Positions 32,736 to 43,400 of a DNA stretch of 64,000 bases are shown here, piece after piece. Numbering within the stretch: the stretch's first letter is position 1; each line of letters begins with the position of its first letter. The notes under the pieces are model-generated. The model did not search any database. It had not been told where the DNA came from and saw only the letters and a list, made by a program, of their open reading frames with translations. The DNA is from Siphonodentalium dalli (lineage: Eukaryota > Mollusca > Scaphopoda > Gadilida > Siphonodentaliidae), in NCBI GenBank assembly GCA_032622095.1, contig CP136069.1, positions 3,013,462-3,077,461 on the forward strand. The letters run 5' to 3'. Made by a program: the position numbers and the translations under genes.

Positions 32736-33108
32736 TTAACCCTTTACCCAACAGAACGGCCCTGTGCCAATGCATTCTCTTATATATGTGAGTCGACCAT
32801 AGGTCGCCTCGCATATATAAGAGAATGCATTGGCTTAAAATTGTCAAAGAATGTAGAAAAATATTATAAAAATTGTTTTTTTTAGGCCAATGCATTCTCT
32901 TATATATGCGAGGCGACCTATGGTCGACTCGCATTTATAAGAGAATGCATTGGCACAGGGCATAACTGTAACCATCACAATGTGGTCGATGAACCGGTTC
33001 CAATGATATCCATATTTGTATGGTGTTATTGAGACAGACCGAAGATATTTTAGGCTGTTGAAGCTTTATTTGGCCGATTTTTGGCCGATTTGTTGGGTAA
33101 AGGGTTAA
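32736..33108. mobile_element. A2 MITE, short spacer
   Basis: TTAA-flanked with A2 ends. HP67 hairpins at about 32,767-32,833 and 32,886-32,953, separated by only about 50 bp. Confidence 0.92.
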
Positions 33109-33173
33109 AATTTAAAGGGAGAGTATATGCCAATTACAATACGTTCCTTGTACATGTAGTTACAGTGTAAGGG

Positions 33174-33390
33174 ATATTTTTTTACCCTGTGCCAATGCAT
33201 TCTCTTATATATGCGAGTCGACCATAGGTCGCCTCGCATATATAAGAGAATGCATTGGCCTAACAATTTTTTATCATTTTTTTTAATAAATTTTACAATT
33301 TTTAGGACATAAAATAAAAAACATCCATTACCCTGCAGGGAGCCCCACATATATATAGAAGCATATAGAAGAGTGTCGTCTGCTCTTGTT
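33174..33390. mobile_element. A3 element, partial
   Basis: The left end with the first HP67 (33,193-33,260) and the L-type core to GTGTCGTCTGCTC. The right half is missing. Confidence 0.75.
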
Positions 33391-33825
33391 TGATATTTAA
33401 TACCATGGCAACCCAGATTAAAATGTTTAAATTACATCACTATAAAGCACTAATCTTCTGCAATTTAACTGTTTAGTCTGTAAATAACACAAGGTAAATT
33501 GCTATAGTAACAGACCACTAACCAATAAAGACAGGTAGATATAACAGGGAGTGTGTGTTCAATTCAGATGCTCTGAACCAGAAAGCTATAAGGACATTGC
33601 TTTTCAAAATAATAATCGCCATAGTATGCTGCTCCACATAGATAAATAAGCATATTCTAATCTAATTTCATAGTTGACTTACACCAGTTCTTTTAGGTCT
33701 ATATACACCTATGAGTTATACGATACACAATACAGAAGAACAAATAGGACCTATCCCAAGGTTAGATAAGGATAGGGGCCGAGTTATTCCACCTCACAGA
33801 CCAAAGGCCAAATAACAAAATATTT
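33391..33825. other. Unassigned stretch
   Basis: No coding or repeat family recognised. Confidence 0.35.
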
Positions 33826-33827
33826 AG

Positions 33828-34031
33828 TTAACCCTGCCATGACTGGAGCCTCCTGTAGGTGGCAGCATGTATTGGCGAGTGTCGGCTGCTCACGTCTGTG
33901 AGGGGCTCCATAAGGGTAGTGTAACCCTGCCATGACAAGAGCATCCTGTAGGGAGCCCCATACAGGTGGCAGCATGCATTGGCGAGTGTCGTCTGCTCAC
34001 GTCTGTGAGGGGCTCCATAAGGGTAGTGTAA
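33828..34031 (-). repeat. L hairpins, two tandem units
   Basis: Two units starting CCCTGCCATGAC, reverse of the 22.4-23.5 kb units. Each contains GGCGAGTGTCGTCTGCTCAC or its one-base variant and GTGAGGGGCTCCATAAGGG. The left edge is TTAACCC. Confidence 0.8.
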
Positions 34032-34048
34032 TAATATGGGAAAACCAT

Positions 34049-34930
34049 TAGATCATGCCATGCATCTGGACTCTGGCTAACGCTCGTAGAGATCATATAA
34101 AACCTTGGAACTTTTGATTTTCTGACCAGTTCTGACAGGGAACTTTATAACATTGAACAAACAAGGCAGGGAATATGTCTCTTTGTTAACCCTTTACCCA
34201 ACAGAACGCCCAGAAACGCCCTAACAGCCTAAATTATCTTCGGTCTGTCTCAATAAAACCATGGAAATATGGGTATCATTGGAACCGGCTCATTGAGCAC
34301 ATTGTGATAGTTACAGTTATGCCCTGTGCCAATGCATTCTCTTATATATGCGAGTCGACCATAGGTCGCCTCGCATATATAAGAGAATGCATTGGCCTAA
34401 AAAAAACCTTTTTTTTAACACTTTTTACCATTTTTTCTTTAATATGTGTTAAGCCAATGCATTCTCTTATATATGCGAGGCGACCTATGGTCGACTCGCA
34501 TATATAAGAGAATGCATTGGCACAGGGCCATTCTGTTGGGTAAAGGGTTAATATGTGTTCCTCAATAATCTACTTTAAGGGGTGACCCCAGCTTCATATT
34601 TCATGCTTTTCTGTGACTTTTTTAAAGCTGATATCGCAAAAAAAAAAAATTTGAATAAATTACCCAGGAGAAATACTATAATTGTAAGCGAGACAAAACA
34701 AAATCTCTTAAAAGGCACTTAAATTGTAAAATTTGGAGTTGGGACCTTCACATACTGTGAAGGTTACATTATTAAGGAACAGGTAATAAATTAGAAATAT
34801 ATTCCTGCATTATTTTTTCGACTTTATAAGGTTCCCTGTCAAAACTTTAAAAAGTTCCCATGTTTTGTACTGGTGGAGTATGATCACTACGGGTGTTAGA
34901 CAGAGTATAGAGATTTGTGGCATCATCTAG
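34049..34930. mobile_element. R foldback element, with A2 inside
   Basis: Ends TTAGATCATGCCATG and GGCATCATCTA. Inner mirrored words are GACAGGGAACTTTATAA / AAGGTTCCCTGTC and GAGTTGGGACCTTCACATA. An A2 (34,196-34,551) interrupts the left arm at TTAA. R is at least 520 bp without the insertion. Confidence 0.7.
34196..34551. mobile_element. A2 MITE nested in R
   Basis: TTAA-flanked, two HP67 hairpins at about 34,327-34,395 and 34,454-34,521, separated by about 58 bp. The left part has CAGAAACGCCCTAACAGCCT instead of the usual CCGGCC words. Confidence 0.92.
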
Positions 34931-34935
34931 GAAAA

Positions 34936-35098
34936 CCATGTGCCAGTGCACTGGCCTTACAATATTTACCTTGAATTTGTAAGCCAGTGGATTCTCTTAT
35001 ATATGCAAAACTCCCTATGGGAGACTCACATATATAAGAGAATGCATTGGCACAGGATCTTTAATGCCTCACCAGCACAGCTCCCGTCATGAAAGAAA
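34936..35098. mobile_element. A4 element fragment
   Basis: CAATATTTACCTTGAATTTG, then a diverged HP67 with loop AAACTCCCTATGGGAGAC, then GGCACAGGATCTTTAATGCC and CCCGTCATGAAAG. Confidence 0.65.
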
Positions 35099-35396
35099 AC
35101 CCTAAATTATTCTGATTCTAACTATAATTTTCATTGGCTTCTAAGTTCATGGCTAAACAATTAAATATGCTTTTTTTTTAATCCGAATTAATGCTGCCAA
35201 TTGACTATTGCTTTGAAGTGAAAAATATTTGATTTGAGTCGAGGAACCCACCCATCTGCCTGTGTGCACAAGTGCGATAATATATTCCTATGGAGGGAGT
35301 TGCATTTTATCGGATGAAGAGAAGAAGAAATGGTCTATGGCCATTTGTTGAATTATCTGAATATTTCCAAATGGATCTAAAATTTTAAGCTACATG

Positions 35397-35743
35397 TACC
35401 GCTATACTTAAAGTAATTGACCACCAATAACGTGGTGTCACCCCGTTAATATGGCGGTACTATACCATGGTATCCTCCAATACCGCGGTACTGATACCGC
35501 TTGTTAACGCGAACAAGTATGTGTGAGTAAATACCTCCCCTAAAAGAGTTCCATGAAAATCACCGCGGTATTCAACAAAATTAATGCGGTGCCCGCTAAA
35601 AGACCACGGTATCATTATCGCCCAATACCGTAACTCCACGCCATGACCGTCTCGATACCGCTACCGTTTATTACCAGTATCACCGCGGTCATGACCGGGG
35701 TATCACCCCGTTTTTCTGGTCAATTACTTTGAGAATAGCGGTA
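35397..35743. mobile_element. 347-bp foldback with CCGCGGTA motifs
   Basis: Inverted ends TACCGCTATACTTAAAGTAA and the near-complement (about 24 of 27 matched). The GC-rich interior is packed with short palindromes (TACCGCGGTA, ACCATGGT, CACCGCGGT, TACCGTAA). Only one copy is in this window, so the family is undefined. Confidence 0.65.
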
Positions 35744-35749
35744 TCTACA

Positions 35750-35895
35750 ACCCTAATTTATTCATGTAACCCCAACAAGTACAACCCTAATTTATTCATG
35801 TAACCCCTACAAACCTAATTTATTCATGTAACCCCTACAACCCTAATTTATTCAGGTAACCCCTACATGGAACCCTAATTTATTCATGTAACCAA
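35750..35895 (+). repeat. ~27-bp tandem repeat
   Basis: About five copies of a unit around CCCTAATTTATTCATGTAAC. Confidence 0.85.
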
Positions 35896-36515
35896 ATATT
35901 TAAATTTCTTTGGCCTAATGAACACAGAATAACAGGTCAAGTTCAGGTAAGTTCAGGTAGGGGTCCCACTAATTACAGGTGAAGTGAACACCTGATAACA
36001 TACCTGGGATATCACTTTATGGAAACCTTCAATAACAACTCCAGCCAGCCAATGAATGGTCAGAAGAGGTAAACGAACCGTAAACGAACCATAAACACAC
36101 ATATTAGTATTTGGGATGATTTTACGATGATTTTACGATGATTTTACGACATTGTATAATTTGTACACCAGGTGTCTCTGTGATGTTAGCTATAAACTTT
36201 TATATAAGAAATTTATTACAGTGTAAGTATGGTACCTGTATCATTAACATTTCTTAGTCAAAGGACATTGATGAATTATTTATGTTTGGGGGGGGGGGGG
36301 CTGTAGATGGTTCGTTTTATTAGTCAATATCAAACAAGAAATTATTCCTTTTGAGATGGGTCCTCAATTAAAGCAGGGACCATCCAAGATGGCGGAGACC
36401 AGCTTAGCGGGCAGGAACCAGCTTATATAGCGGGCAGGAACCAGCTTAGTGGGCAGGGACCAGCTTGGTGTACATTTTCCAATCCTGATAGCATATCGGT
36501 ACATGTAATACATAC
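35896..36515. other. Unassigned stretch with short repeats
   Basis: Contains ATTTTACGATG three times at about 36,118-36,150, a run of about 12 G at 36,290, and CAGGAACCAGCTTA-type copies at 36,395-36,465. No gene. Confidence 0.45.
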
Positions 36516-36516
36516 A

Positions 36517-36910
36517 CAAATGCCCTAAATAATCGACTCCTTAACCACAGTAGAATTATGGGTAACTTTTCAGGATTTAGTCGGAAAGCCATATTTCCGA
36601 CTAAATCCTGAAAAGTTACCCATAATCCTGCTGTGGTTAACTCTTTGAGTGCCAGGTTGATTTTTGTAACAACCCATATACCCTGTGCCAATGCATTCTC
36701 TTATATATGCGAGTCGACCATAGGTCGCCTCGCATATATAAGAGAATGCATTGGCCTAACAATTTTTTGTTTTTTTTTTACAATTTTTTACAATTTTTAT
36801 AATTTATTCTTATATTCTTTAACAGACTTATTTTGTAGGTTTAGGGCCGATGAGATCGGTCCCTGGCACTCAAAGGGTTAAGTAGTCCATTACTTAGGGC
36901 ATTACTGTAT
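36517..36910. mobile_element. B MITE hosting an A1 at its internal TTAA
   Basis: B left arm, a shortened centre and the right arm to CTGCTGTGG. An A1 occupies TTAA, and B resumes as TTAAGTAGTCCATTACTTAG and ends GGGCATTACTG. Confidence 0.88.
36637..36881. mobile_element. A1 MITE nested in B
   Basis: TTAA-flanked A1 (left end has TTAACTCTTT, one substitution) with one HP67 at about 36,690-36,757. Confidence 0.92.
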
Positions 36911-37105
36911 ACGGCTCCTGAGTTGGATCATTGAAGGGTGATATTGGGGGCGTAAATTGAACTTCAGCCATCGTTACGGTCATTCTCCCTGATAACAGTC
37001 CACTTCTCCCTAATAACCGAACAGGGAGAAGTGACTTAATTCAAACCTCTGGGCAGGTCCCTGGTTGAAGCATGCACTACAGTGTCGCTACATAAAGTTT
37101 AATGT

Positions 37106-37192
37106 TTAACCCACAGGGAGCCTCACATAGATGGAAGCATGCACTACAGAGTGGTGTCTGCTGCAGCCTATGTGAGGCTCTCTAAAGGTTAA
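37106..37192. mobile_element. L hairpin, TTAA-flanked
   Basis: An 87-bp foldback starting TTAACCCACAGGGAGCCTCA and ending TGTGAGGCTCTCTAAAGGTT plus AA. The core is GTGGTGTCTGCTGCAG. Confidence 0.75.
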
Positions 37193-37256
37193 TTTGAGAA
37201 TAAATTGAACTTCAGCCTTTATGATTTCTTCCTGACAACAGTCCACTTCTCCCTAA

Positions 37257-37343
37257 TATGACCCATAGAGAGCCCCACATAGACTGCAGCAGACTAACTC
37301 CATAGTGCATGCTTTCATCAGCGTCAGGCTCCCTGTGGGTTAA
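37257..37343. mobile_element. L hairpin, inverted neighbour
   Basis: The opposite orientation of the preceding copy: ACCCATAGAGAGCCCCACAT to GGCTCCCTGTGGGTTAA. The left TTAA is mutated. Confidence 0.7.
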
Positions 37344-37606
37344 TCATAAACCAAACTTCTCCCAATTTGTAACTTCTAGACTGGTTCCTGCACCTGATGC
37401 CGGATCCTTAGGTCGGCTACTGAATTTTTCTAAATGGTGTGAATTTGAGAACCTATGAAATCACACTTAAATTAAGATGACATACCTATTGTTGTGGGGA
37501 CAAAATCATTATCTTCAGCAACATCATGGGGTACATGGAGATTTAATACCTGGATGTTACTTTTTGAACCCATCCGACTCCCGACTTGGGATAAATCTCC
37601 ATATAC

Positions 37607-37664
37607 AAAATTACCCATAATTCTGCTGTGGTTAAGGAGTCGATTATTTAGGGTATTACTGTAA
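37607..37664. mobile_element. B MITE right half
   Basis: TTACCCATAATTCTGCTGTG through TTTAGGGTATTACTGTA. Confidence 0.75.
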
Positions 37665-38632
37665 TCAGACAGTACAATCAACAACCGATGGATTCCCATT
37701 CATTCATTGAAGGGATACAATTAAAACTAAACTGCTTGTTATAATTCAGGTATACTTACAGATCAGGTGAATAGTTATCCAGGTAGAACGCAGTCGACAT
37801 GTATAAACCCACAAACGTTTAACTCCCAAGAATTTCTCCCAAAAATATCACAGGAAAATGTGTTGACTTAAGTAATAAATAACACGAACTAGAAAAACAT
37901 CAGGCACAGCAGAATTCAAACCGTCATCTGAACTCCGAAAAGTCAGACCTATAAGGATTACCACAGCTTCAAACAAATAGGCTTATCTAAATAGAAAACA
38001 AACATGCCCAGCTGCGAAGTGACGTAGGAAGACTTAAAACTGAGCAGACAGCATAACAAACTGAATTGTCCCCCTTTAGTATGAATGACAGATGAATGAG
38101 GTAATAAATATCCAGCAGAGTGTGGTATGGGTTTATATAAGGCCAAAACAAAATATACATGTGTTTCTGGTGACATGCAAAAAAAAAAATAGGGGCGGCA
38201 GGTGGCTTTTCATTTTATTTTATTTTTTCATTATATTTTCAACTTTGTTCAGCTTTGTTAAAAAAAAAATATGAATAGGGGCAGGTGGGTCACCAGAAAC
38301 ACAGGTGTTTTTTATTTTGGCCTAATGTGGCCCTGTGTGGGTTTACTTACCTGGACAGCAGGTAATAAAGGTAATATTATAATAAGAGGATTGTGTTATC
38401 TAAGAACCAGCTGTTTGATGTGGTGCAGTCAACCATGTGATATCATAAAGACCAAGCCTGCAAATTGTGTGTCTGTCATTTGATGTAAACAATATTTTTA
38501 TTCTAGCTCTCACATATACTAGTACCTATATGAATATATAATAATTGCATTATGAGAATCTTTATAAATACAATTTTTTCGTTTCTTGTTTTTGGTGAGT
38601 TTTCCAATTGTGAGATGTGGAGGATTGCTTTT
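37665..38632. other. Unassigned, with a small foldback
   Basis: Imperfect inverted arms at about 38,113-38,176 and 38,289-38,345 (GTGTTTCTGGTGAC against GTCACCAGAAACAC; GGGTTTATATAAGGCC against GGCCTAATGTGG). No gene recognised. Confidence 0.45.
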
Positions 38633-39021
38633 TTAACCCTTTACCCAACAAACCGGCCAAATAAAGCTTCAACAGCCTAAAATATCTTCGGTCTGTCTCA
38701 ATAGAACCATACAAATATGGATATCATTGGAACCGGCTCCTTGACCACATTGTGATAGTTACAGTTAGCCCTGTGCCAATGCATTCTCTTATATATGCGA
38801 GTCGACCATAGGTCGCCTCGCATATATAAGAGAATGCATTGGCCTAAAAAAAATCTTTTTTTAACACTTTTTACCATTTTTTCTTACATTCTTTAACAAT
38901 TTTATAATTTTTAATGTGTTAAGCCAATGCATTCTCTTATATATGCGAGGCGACCTATGGTCGACTCGCATATATAAGAGAATGCATTGGCACAGGGTCC
39001 TTCTGTTGGGTAAAGGGTTAA
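38633..39021. mobile_element. A2 MITE
   Basis: TTAA-flanked, HP67 hairpins at about 38,776-38,842 and 38,923-38,990. Nearly the same as the copies at 28.4, 57.4 and 54.8 kb. Confidence 0.93.
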
Positions 39022-39355
39022 AAGTCATCTCCTCAGTGTGTTACTTCTGAATCAGAATTTATTTCATTATATGTCGATTACTATATATGCCAAGTTAGCT
39101 TTTTATTCTGCTCCAGGTGAGAATGGTCATGAATGGGTAAAAGATTTCGAAAATATATTGTAACTGAAATTTGTCGTGAATTGTATCTATACGATACTCT
39201 TATCAGTCAATAGTGTATGACTAGGATGTTTTAAAGAGAAACTAGAATAATTTAATATTAATAAAAAATGAAAAGTACAATTGAAAATCTCACTTGTGCT
39301 CTGCTACATGTATATATGGTGCATATAATTGAATTGATAAGTCATCAGATCCTTT

Positions 39356-39741
39356 TAGTAATATATCACGTGTTAGAGTATACAGTAATATATCACGTGT
39401 TAGAGTATACAGTAATATATCACGTGTTAGAGTATACAGTAATATATCACGTGTTAGAGTATACAGTAATATATCACGTGTTAGAGTATACAGTAATATA
39501 TCACGTGTTAGAGTATACAGTAATATATCACGTGTTAGAGTATACAGTAATATATCACGTGTTAGAGTATACAGTAATATATCACGTGTTAGAGTATACA
39601 GTAATATATCACGTGTTAGAGTATACAGTAATATATCACGTGTTAGAGTATACAGTAATATATCACGTGTTAGAGTATACAGTAATATACATGTATCACG
39701 TGTTAGAGTATACAGTAATATATCATGTGTTAGAGTATACA
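39356..39741 (+). repeat. 27-bp minisatellite with CACGTG in each unit
   Basis: About 14 almost perfect copies of ATATATCACGTGTTAGAGTA plus TACAGTA. One unit has a 3-base insertion making ATACATGTATCACGTG. The 161-residue frame is a product of the 27-bp period. The last unit runs into a B terminus, and a worn unit (TACGTGTTACAGTATACGG) reappears on the far side of that B element. Confidence 0.95.
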
Positions 39742-40096
39742 GTAATGCTCTAATTAATTAACTTCTTAACCCTTTGAGTGCCAGGGGCCCTAAACCTACA
39801 AAATAAGTCTGTTAAAGAATATAAGAATAAATTATTAAAATTGTAAAAAAAAAAAATTGTTAGGCCAATGCATTCTCTTATATATGCGAGGCGACCTATG
39901 GTCGACTCGCATATATAAGAGTATGCATTGGCACAGGGTATATGGGTTGATACAAAAATCGACCTGGCACTCAAAGGGTTAACCACAGCAGAATTATGGG
40001 TAACTTTAGTCGGAAATATTGCTTGTTGCCATTCATCGGAAAGTTACCCATAATTCTGCTGTGGTTAAGAAGTTGATTACTTAGAGCATTACTGTA
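39739..40096. mobile_element. B MITE hosting an A1 in its left arm
   Basis: CAGTAATGCTCTAATTAATT, then an A1 at TTAA, then TTAACCACAGCAGAATTATG. A shortened centre and right arm end GAGCATTACTGTA. Confidence 0.88.
39766..39982. mobile_element. A1 MITE nested in B
   Basis: TTAA-flanked A1 with one HP67 (39,863-39,931). The CCGATCTCATCGG palindrome next to the left end is lost. Confidence 0.92.
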
Positions 40097-40144
40097 CGTG
40101 TTACAGTATACGGTAAATTCTCAAGGAATATTTTATTCTTTGCT

Positions 40145-40427
40145 CATTTGCAGAATGAGGTCCCTCGGAGGATGAATTTAATGATGCTATCCCACACAGC
40201 AGGCTAGCATCACCACATTCACCCTCTGTGGACCTCAATCTGCTTACACCTCAGCAGAATGAGGTCCCTCGGAGGATGAATATAATGATGCTATCCCACA
40301 CAGCAGGCTAGTATCATCACATTCATCCTCTGCTTAGGCCTCATCTTCTGGGAAGTATATATAGTCTCAAATTAACATTTTTTTTAGTTACTTTTTCCCT
40401 TCTGGGAAGCTTGTATATTAGTCCGAG
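40145..40427. mobile_element. C-family element, left part (split by foldback)
   Basis: Two C arms with CAGAATGAGGTCCCTCGGAG, then CTTCTGGGAAGTATATATAG and CCCTTCTGGGAAGC. The element continues at 45,233 (ATCCCCTAATTTGC) after the 4.8-kb insertion, through a final hairpin ending at about 45,437. Confidence 0.75.
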
Positions 40428-43400
40428 AGCCCATAAGGTTTTATTGTCGTCACTCTGACCAAAAGACCCACTCTGCTCATTTTGTGGCAAATTATATGTA
40501 GTTTACGGAAACCAATTTCTTGCGAGTGGGAAACGCGGCGTTTGGGAGATATTTAACATAGAATGATGCCTGGTGAGAGCGAAAAAAATGTTACTTAAGT
40601 GTTGGGGGAGGGTTAGTAATTTCGAATGTATGCAAAATATGTAACGTCAGCTAACACGTTATATATACCATTTTGTCGGCAATAAGTCATTCTATCTAGT
40701 GAATAAACACAGAATTAGAATTTCAGCCACTGTCCTCGAGTACGAGAGGTCAAAGGTAAAATATATTTTGAAACGCCATTTTTTTTAAATGTCAAATTGG
40801 AAAGTTAGCTTAAGAAATTTTATAATCATCTGTTGGAATCCGTTCTAGTATAATTTTGAACTTTACTGTATACCAAATTCGGATATGTGGAAAGAAAATT
40901 AACACAGCCGTAATTGCAACCATTCAAGATGTCAGCCAAAATGTGTGCCGAAATAGCCAAAAACAGTAAAAATTCATAAGGTCTCTCTAATCGCCGTTAT
41001 AGTAAAGATGATGTCACATGCGGTCATGTTGTCCGTTCGATACGTTATGATAATATACAACCCTTACAAATTAGCCCAAAATCTGACACAAAAATCCAAT
41101 ATGGCGGCCAAGATGGCCGCCGAAATGTGAAAATTTGCTATTTTTTGGACACTTCACCACCTTTCGTTTGTCTCTGTTGGAAAATATTGGCTCCTTGACG
41201 CGATTTTATACATTTATCGTATAGAAGAATTATTGGCGAACACATGGGAATAATAATATACATTCCTTGCTGGAAAGTTTTGTCCGATATCACGTTTTCC
41301 CAAATGCCGGTATTAATTCGGTCAAAGCCAAAACGACGCTAATAACGCAATGGCTGTTTCGAATCATCAATGAATGTTATTGCTATCACAACAAAACCCA
41401 CGCGTATATATGTGCAGGAGATACTCGAGCTAGGATTCCTCTTATACCTGAGTTGAGAAATATTCACCAAAATCCAAGATGGCGGCCAAAATGGCCACCA
41501 GAAATAGAAAAATTGCCGAAAATCGCTGATTTGAACATCAGTGACAGCTATTGTCACGACAACTCAACACATATTGTGAGTTGGGAAGACTGAGTCGAAG
41601 AACTGCGCTTATATTGCATCCAAATAAAAGTCGCCCAAATCCAAAATGGCGCCCATTTAGAAAATCACCGAAAATTTATCATATTCACATCATTAGGCAT
41701 TATTGTCAAGACAACTCTACCCATGCTTACAGCCGAGTTGGAAATACTGTGATAAAGTAATTATCTTGGATTTGATGAAGGATTTTTTTTCCAAATCGAA
41801 GATGGCGGCCAAAATGGCGTCCGAGATTTTAAAACAAGCTTACATTCCTTTACTTTCACACTATGTGCGTCATTGTTGTAAGAATTTGGTCGTCATCTTG
41901 AACTAGAAAGGCATATGGTCTATAAGTATACAAGCTTACAGGTCATCTCTATGTATGTATTTCTCATATCCCATGTGGATAACCACATGTACACCTGACG
42001 AACTTCCCAGCTAACTAGTCATTTCTCAATAGATGGTTCAACTCACAAACTTAGCGAACGTATTGGCATACGTGGACAACTTCGGCAGTGTTTCAAAGGT
42101 AGCTAGCTGTCTCATTCCCTTGGACACATGCATATCTGCTACAGAGACGACCATAATGTACCGACTACCCACACTTCTTGATCATGATCCTAAGCAACTT
42201 TGTAAAATCCCGCATTCGTCTCGTTAGCAGAGAACAATACTCGCGGTGCTAGTTTGTAGACAAGCGCCATGACAGTGGGAATGAAATGGGCCACGACATA
42301 CACCCCCACATCAGGTGCATGTTTCAGATATAGAATGTCATGTGTGTTGGTGCTTTTGGTGTGGTAAGATTTGTGTTTCCACATCCGTTTCAAGGCCGTT
42401 CTTAATCAACTTGACCAGACATGTAATTTTGTCTGGATAATACTATCCTATCCTCCCCAGAAGAGTCGGATGGGATAAATTATGTCTTTATGGAATGAGG
42501 GTATATGCGTTGTTGTTATCCTCTCTCAAGACTAGTGTCAGTATATGGGCGGTATTTTCCAAGGAACTGTGATGCAATTGTGAGAATTTTTTTTAGATCG
42601 ATGGGAATGGATGATGACATTGTGAACTTGACCTTTATGGTCATATAGCTTTATAGTATATAACTTTAGAATATAGTATTAATATGTCTCATACAGGACA
42701 ATGGCTTTGAATGGCGACGTTACCAAGAAATAAATTGGTGTATCCAACGTAGGTTAAACTTAATGCAATGTCTCAACAATCCCCTAGATGTTTTTCGAGT
42801 TAAAATTTTCACCATTGTGGTGATGGCATTGCACTTTCTTGAACCACACCGACCATCACACATCGTGAGTATGACATCAACTACCAAATGTATCGTCCTC
42901 AAGACTACATCCCATTCTGGGTGGGGCTTATATAGTAGTAGCCAATGGTACAAGCCTGGTCTAATTGATTAAGAACGGCTTCCAAACGGATTGGAAGATA
43001 CAATCTTAGCATATAAGGAAAGCAAAGCTACATGAGATCATGTCTAAATCTAAAACATACACAAAGAAGGGGCAGTGCAGTCATGGTCCAATTTCATTTC
43101 CACTATCATGACACTTGCCCACAAACTAGCACTGTGTGTATTGTTATTATCTGCTTGGATATGTACGGTGAGACGATTGCTGGATGCCACCATGACTGTG
43201 TATTGTTATTATCTGCTTGGATCTGTACGGTGAGACGATTGCTGGAAGCCACAAGGACTGTTCTTATGATCACGGTCAAGAAGTGAAAGTATATTATGCA
43301 TTTATGGTCTTCTACGCCTTAGCAGAAAGGCACCCGTCAAATGTTAGGCTTTCAGAAATTCGAAGCCATATACAGAAGATATCCGGCTACGTCAGTATGT

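Noticed and set aside
39268-39753. 161-residue frame with YHVLEYTVI repeats
   Set aside because: Translation of the 27-bp minisatellite.
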